A DNA stretch of 9,293 nucleotides from an uncultured Propionibacteriaceae bacterium (GTDB lineage: Bacteria; Actinomycetota; Actinomycetes; Propionibacteriales; Propionibacteriaceae): assembly GCA_945875065.1 (NCBI GenBank), contig CAMCJC010000079.1:1-9293 (forward strand), in the 5' to 3' direction. The notes beneath the pieces were generated by a model. It saw only the letters and a program-made list of their open reading frames with translations, ran no database searches and was not told the DNA's origin. The first letter of the stretch is position 1, and each line of letters starts with the position of its first letter. A program made the translations under genes and the position numbers. Shown piece after piece: positions 5,987 through 9,293 of this stretch.

Positions 5987-6679
5987 TTACGACCCGTGCA
6001 GTCGCTCCCGCAGGGTATCCAGCACCCTCGCTTCGGCGTCCCGATCAGCTGGCTCTCGTCGCAGCGGGTCCCACACGTTCATGGCTCCCAGCCCCGGCAC
6101 GACCCACCGTCCCGGTGGCTGCGCAGGCACATCTGTTCCACCGAGGAGCTCCTGGGGCGTCGGCAGGATCATCTCGTTCCCAGCGGCAGCGTACAGGCAT
6201 CCTGGCAGGCCGCTGAGCTGGTCCAGCGCCTTGGTAGAGAACCGCCGCCGCCAGCGCGCCCGAGAACGATCCTCCTTGCCCCGGTGCTCCAGCGGAACGC
6301 CCAGAACGTCACTCCCGAAGGAGACGTCCACCAGGAGGTCCGAACCGGGCTGGAGGTCGCGCACAGCCAGGATCATCGGCCCCACCTGCCGACGACCCAG
6401 GCCCAAGCGGATTACCCGCTGACCATGCGTCGCTGCCTCAACCAGCAGGTCACGTACGGTTCCACGGTAGGCCGCCTCTTGGGCCGCCGCGCTGGTGGAC
6501 CCCCACTGATCAGCCAGGGCGTCGGTCGCGGTAAGGGTCGCTAACCCTGTGGTGCGGCACTCGATCCGCTCCAAAGCGTCCACAGCCTGCGCCAGCACCT
6601 CGTCGCGGTTGCAGCCGCGCAAGATCCCAGCGACCACCATTGCCTCACCCCGGTAGTACTTCATGGTCCTGAGACCCAT
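5987..6679 (-). CDS. Unknown soluble protein (230 aa) coupled to alkD
   Basis: The ATG at 6679 lies one base after the stop of the alkD-like gene, a typical coupled arrangement. A second ATG at 6664 (MKYYRGEAMVVAG, 225 residues) is equally possible, since neither has a strong ribosome site. The protein has no signal peptide or membrane segment. The N-terminal half is alpha-helical (RDEVLAQAVDALERIECR and AAQEAAYRGTVRDLLVEA). The middle is strand-rich (VIRLGLGRRQVGPMILAVRD, LLVDVSFGSDVLGVPLEH), followed by GCLYAAAGNEMILPTPQELL. I recognise no family. The order alkD then this gene suggests co-transcription from upstream of 7332. Confidence 0.7.
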   Translation of the reverse strand: MGLRTMKYYRGEAMVVAGILRGCNRDEVLAQAVDALERIECRTTGLATLTATDALADQWGSTSAAAQEAAYRGTVRDLLVEAATHGQRVIRLGLGRRQVGPMILAVRDLQPGSDLLVDVSFGSDVLGVPLEHRGKEDRSRARWRRRFSTKALDQLSGLPGCLYAAAGNEMILPTPQELLGGTDVPAQPPGRWVVPGLGAMNVWDPLRREPADRDAEARVLDTLRERLHGS

Positions 6680-6680
6680 C

Positions 6681-7332
6681 TCACAGGTGCTTGAGCGCTT
6701 CGCGGCGGCTGAGTGGTGACAGGCCGGGGTGATCAGCGACGAAGGTGCGCACCCAGTCGGGGCTGGTACGAGCGTAGTCGCGGAGGGCCCAGCCGATGGC
6801 CTTGCGGATGAAGAACTCGGGGTCTTCAAGATTGGCCTCGATAGTGTCGGCCAGCAGCGCGACGTTAGTCGCCGCCTTGTGCTGGAGCTGGCAGATGATC
6901 GCGCTGCGACGCACCCACAGGTCCGGGTCCCTCGCCCAGACGCGCATCCGGTCGGCCGCTGCCTGGTCGCCGACCACGACGAGCCCGACGGCGTGCGACG
7001 TCTCGTCGACCAGATCCCACCACCTGCCCGTGCGCAGGAAATGTTCGTAGAGTGCGAGGGATTCCAGGCGGTCGGTGTGCGCGGCGGAGTGCTTGGAACG
7101 GACGACGGCGAGGGCCGCGTGCCGCTCCTCCCGATGGGTGGCGTCGTCCCAGAGGCGCCGCAGCGTCGCCTCCCAAGTCTCGGCGTCGGACCACCGGGAT
7201 CCCGACGCCAAGCATCGGCAGCTCGGACTTCAGGTAAGCCTGCTGCTGCTCCGCCCGCTCCGCATCCCCGGCGGCGGCGAGCGCCGCCCGCAGGTCGCAG
7301 ATGAACGCGGCTCCGTCGTCTAAGTCCGCCAT
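6681..7332 (-). pseudogene. alkD: alkD-like DNA alkylation repair gene with a frameshifting deletion
   Basis: The AlkD family are HEAT-like-repeat glycosylases that remove alkylated bases such as 3- and 7-methylpurines. From the ATG at 7332 the frame encodes the usual N-terminus (ICDLRAALAAAGDAERAEQQ, QAYLKSELPMLGVGIPVVR). At about 7190 the protein continues in another frame with SDAETWEATLRRLWDDATHR to the stop at 6681-6683. The second part keeps WWDLVDE, where the family's DNA-contacting Trp and catalytic Asp lie four residues apart, and WVRRSAI with a conserved Arg. Between the parts, about a dozen or more residues normally follow the VR motif, so a short stretch seems deleted as well as the frame shifted. 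Total length 652 bases is not a multiple of three. A truncated product could start at an ATG at 7211. Confidence 0.7.
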
Positions 7333-7397
7333 GTCCCCAGTCTCCCAGAGACTCTCCGCGCATCGTGTCATGCCGCCGGATCCCCCCAGGGGGTTGT

Positions 7398-7481
7398 GCA
7401 CGAATCGCCGGGCTGGGTGAACGGGCGACGCACAGTCCCTAGCCACGCACACCCCCGTTCACCCCAAACGGCGATTCGTGC
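7398..7481. repeat. Long inverted repeat (two 28-bp arms) between divergent genes
   Basis: Arm 7398-7425 and arm 7454-7481 are complementary at 24 of 28 positions. Outer blocks GCACGAATCGCCG/CGGCGATTCGTGC (13 bp) and inner blocks GGGTGAACGGG/CCCGTTCACCC (11 bp) are perfect, separated by a 4x4 internal mismatch. The 28-nt loop has two copies of ACGCACA. It lies between the alkD-like gene (start 7332, minus) and the ATPase gene (start 7621, plus). It could be a small mobile element of MITE type with long ends, a structured RNA, or a protein-binding site. No flanking target-site duplication is visible. A C5-A-G5 palindrome lies just left at 7383-7393. Confidence 0.7.
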
Positions 7482-7534
7482 CAGAGAAAGGTGGGGTGGT
7501 TCCCGCCCGCTCACGAGCTCGCGACGTTCGCCTG

Positions 7535-7603
7535 ATTGCCCAGTAAACTCTCGCCCAATTGCACAGTAGAGACTCGCCCAGTTGCACAGTAGGGCTAGTC
7601 AAA
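7535..7603 (+). repeat. Three tandem 23-bp repeats in the ATPase promoter
   Basis: Units 7535-7557, 7558-7580 and 7581-7603 each begin with (A/G)TTGC(C/A)CAGTA, and the first two end in CTCGCCCA. The last unit ends 17 bp before the ATG at 7621. The 23-bp period is close to two helical turns, so bound proteins would sit on one face of the DNA. The first unit contains TAAACT (7544-7549), a plausible -10. The likely roles are repeated operator sites or iteron-like sites controlling the gene. Confidence 0.7.
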
Positions 7604-7620
7604 AGGGTATTCTGCTGGTC

Positions 7621-8860
7621 ATGGAGTATCGGACCCGCGTCGTCGACGCCGTGCTCGATGAGATGCTCGACGAGCTGCCCGCTGTTGCCATTGAGGGGGC
7701 TAAGGGCGTCGGAAAGACGGCGACGGCCGGTCGTCGCGCCCGGACCGTCCTGACCCTCAGCGACCCGCGTTCCCGCGCCAGTGTCACCGCGAACTACGAC
7801 CTCATCACCCAGGTCCCTGCTCCGGTACTGATCGACGAATGGCAGCTCGAGCCGACCGTCTGGGAGCGGGTGCGCGCCGCCGTCGACGAGGACCCCGCAT
7901 CCGGTGCGAGATTCCTGCTCGCCGGCTCGGCAGGAATCCCCGCCGGGGTGCGCCTCCACAGCGGTGCCGGGCGGATAGTGCGACTTGTACTGCGCCCGAT
8001 GGCGCTCTGCGAACGGGGCCTCGAGGCTGGCCCATCGATCTCCCTCGCAGCACTTCACGACGGCGGCGTCACCGTAACGGGAACCTGCTCACTCACCTTG
8101 GCGGACTACGTCGACGAGATCCTGCGCTCCGGCCTGCCCGGGATTCGGACCTTGTCAGAGCGCAACCGGGCGCGTCAGCTCGACGGATACATCTCCCGGA
8201 TCATCGAGCACGACCTGCCGGACAACGGGGTCACGATCCGACGCCCCGCCGCTCTACGCGCCTGGCTGCGCGCCTACGCGGCGGCCACCGCGTCGACTGC
8301 CAGCTACAGCAACATTCGCGACGCCGCTACTGCGGGACAGGCGGAGAAGCCGGCCCGCACGACCGTAGACCTCTACCGCGAGCACCTCACGCGCCTGTTC
8401 ATTCTCGATCCGCTTGACTCCTGGGCGCCTACCTTCACACCGTTGAAGAACCTAGTGGGCGCACCAAAGCACCACCTCGTCGATCCCGCTCTGGCCGCCC
8501 GCATCGTCGGAGTCGGCAAACAGGGCCTGCTCCAAGGCGACGGCGACCAGGTCTCTCCGACGACCGCCACTTGGCTAGGGGCGTTGTTCGAGTCACTGGC
8601 GGTTCAGTCTGTCCGCGTCTACGCAGACGCCATCGGCGCGCAGGTCGGGCATCGTCGTTGAAACCCCGGACACTCGAGCCACCGCGTTCGAGGTCAAGCT
8701 CGCCGACACGATCCAAGACCGCGACGTCCGCCACCTGGTTTGGCTGCGCGACCGGCTGGGGGAGCGGCTGGTGGAGGCGGCCGTGCTGTACGCCGGGCCC
8801 TACGCCTATCGGCGGCCCGATGGCGTCGCGGTCATCCCGCTCGCACTGCTTGCGCCATAG
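7621..8860 (+). pseudogene. AAA_14/DUF4143 ATPase gene broken at its nuclease core
   Basis: This belongs to the COG1373-type ATPases, an AAA domain followed by DUF4143 with a PD-(D/E)XK nuclease-like C-terminus; their cellular role is poorly known. The ATG at 7621 gives 346 residues to a TGA at 8661. Walker A GAKGVGKT is at 26-33, Walker B VLIDEWQ at 69-75, a sensor-like FLLAGSAG follows, then the family block HSGAGRIVRLVLRPMALCERG. Codons after 8651 resume in another frame as IVVETPDTRATAFEVKLADT, then RDVRHLVWLRDRLGERLVEA and RRPDGVAVIPLALLAP, with a stop at 8858-8860. The residues that normally join the parts, with the nuclease Asp strand (xEIDxI type), are missing, while the ExK strand (FEVKL) is kept but out of frame. 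A short deletion near 8650 explains both. The ATPase half could still be made. Confidence 0.75.
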
Positions 8861-9052
8861 CCAGGCCGCGGTACGGCGCGTCACGTGACGCCAGACCCGG
8901 CCCGAAACCGCCGGTTTGGACGCCTCGTACTGTCAGACCGCCCTTGGTAGCAGGACAGCGTTTACGCCCTAACGGCCACTGAACTGTGCGGCCCGCCTCC
9001 TGTGACGAGGGGCGCCGCTGCGCACTTGGCATCGGGCCTAGTCAGAACGCTG
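8861..9052. other. Spacer between the ATPase gene and the rRNA promoters, with two small palindromes
   Basis: No gene is supported here. GCGTCACGTGACGC (8878-8891) is a perfect 14-bp palindrome. AAACCGCCGGTTT (8905-8917) can form a short hairpin about 45 bp after the ATPase stop and may help termination, although no T-run follows. Confidence 0.4.
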
Positions 9053-9081
9053 TTGCGCGACGTCCTGAGAGTGTGTATTGT
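9053..9081 (+). promoter_or_regulatory. Upstream rRNA operon promoter
   Basis: TTGCGC (9053-9058) is followed by a 17-bp spacer and TATTGT (9076-9081), a good vegetative sigma-factor promoter. It lies about 155 bp upstream of a second promoter in the same orientation, a tandem arrangement common before actinobacterial rRNA operons. Confidence 0.55.
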
Positions 9082-9110
9082 TCCTTCTCGCCCCACGGAG
9101 CTGGAGACAG

Positions 9111-9204
9111 CGAAGCGGGGCAAGAGCCGAGGGAAACCGAAGCCGGCCATGCTGAACGCATGGAAGGCTGAGAGGAACCGAAGCGGCTCTAGCGGAAACG
9201 AAGC
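9111..9204 (+). repeat. Four CGAAGC-core repeats between the rRNA promoters
   Basis: CGAAGC occurs at 9111-9116, 9138-9143, 9179-9184 and 9199-9204. The last three sit in a longer GGAA(A/C)CGAAGC-type context. They fill the stretch just upstream of the downstream promoter, so they may be activator sites or lie within the first promoter's transcript. Confidence 0.4.
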
Positions 9205-9207
9205 GAT

Positions 9208-9235
9208 TTGACATCGTGGAAATATCCGGTAGAGT
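9208..9235 (+). promoter_or_regulatory. Main rRNA operon promoter
   Basis: A perfect -35 TTGACA (9208-9213), a 16-bp spacer and TAGAGT (9230-9235), with a predicted start near 9242. Its position ahead of the conserved rRNA leader identifies it as an rrn promoter. Confidence 0.75.
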
Positions 9236-9270
9236 TAGTCGAGTCGCCTTCCGTGGGTTGGTGTTCGAAG

Positions 9271-9293
9271 CTTGAGAACTCAACAGCGTGCTT
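9271..9293 (+). ncRNA. Start of rRNA leader (16S gene lies beyond the window)
   Basis: TTGAGAACTCAACAGCGTGC matches, from memory, the conserved actinobacterial element upstream of 16S rRNA involved in antitermination or precursor processing. It contains the palindrome TTGAG-AA-CTCAA. The mature 16S sequence is not in the window. Confidence 0.7.

Noticed and set aside
5806..6544. Overlapping plus-strand frames of 136 and 234 codons
   Set aside because: They are antisense to the 230-aa minus-strand gene and resemble shadows of its codons.
7535..7603. CRISPR array
   Set aside because: The units are directly adjacent with no spacers, only three copies exist and no cas gene is nearby.

Overview
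The window looks like an accessory segment of a high-G+C Gram-positive (actinobacterial) chromosome. Most of it is roughly 70% G+C with codons ending in G or C, gene starts carry GGAGG-type ribosome sites, and the last bases match the conserved leader found just before 16S rRNA in actinobacteria (a TTGAGAACTCAACAGCGTG-type element). The genus cannot be assigned from this sequence.

Layout. (1) Positions 1-454, minus strand: the N-terminal part of a protein running off the left edge, which ends at what looks like the first strand of a nucleoside-phosphorylase/nucleosidase fold, a domain often seen in bacterial conflict proteins. (2) 840-1154, plus strand: a 104-residue three-helix membrane protein. 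(3) 1243-3306, minus strand: a 687-residue soluble orphan protein. Its leader holds a complete 72-nt tRNA-like cloverleaf (3334-3405, minus strand). All 21 stem pairs are Watson-Crick, the anticodon loop is proline-like, and the D-loop GG and T-loop TTC that form the tRNA elbow are both absent. This is the most unusual feature of the window. (4) 3701-4162, plus strand: a divergent helix-turn-helix regulator, with two palindromes of the same geometry (GTC-N4-GAC core) in the shared promoter region. (5) 4168-4590, minus strand: debris, made of a frameshifted ribbon-helix-helix antitoxin and the 3' fragment of an alkD-like gene. (6) 4600-5800: an islet of about 50-55% G+C with two overlapping minus-strand genes, a secreted protein with a bacteriocin-like C-terminus and a small four-helix membrane protein. 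(7) 5987-7332, minus strand: an operon-like pair, a 230-residue unknown protein behind an alkD-type glycosylase gene broken by a small frameshifting deletion. (8) 7398-7603: a long inverted repeat and a 23-bp tandem repeat. (9) 7621-8860, plus strand: an AAA_14/DUF4143 ATPase gene, also broken by a small deletion at its nuclease core. (10) 9053-9293: tandem promoters and leader of an rRNA operon that begins just past the right edge.

Overall the segment upstream of the rRNA operon looks like a hotspot of gain and decay. It contains several conflict-type genes (nucleosidase-like, antitoxin, ATPase, bacteriocin-like), three frameshifted genes and a partial gene duplication. Against this background the tRNA mimic plus orphan protein plus divergent regulator form an intact cassette that could be an undescribed system. 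Its function is not known to me, and everything said about it beyond the RNA fold and gene order is inference.
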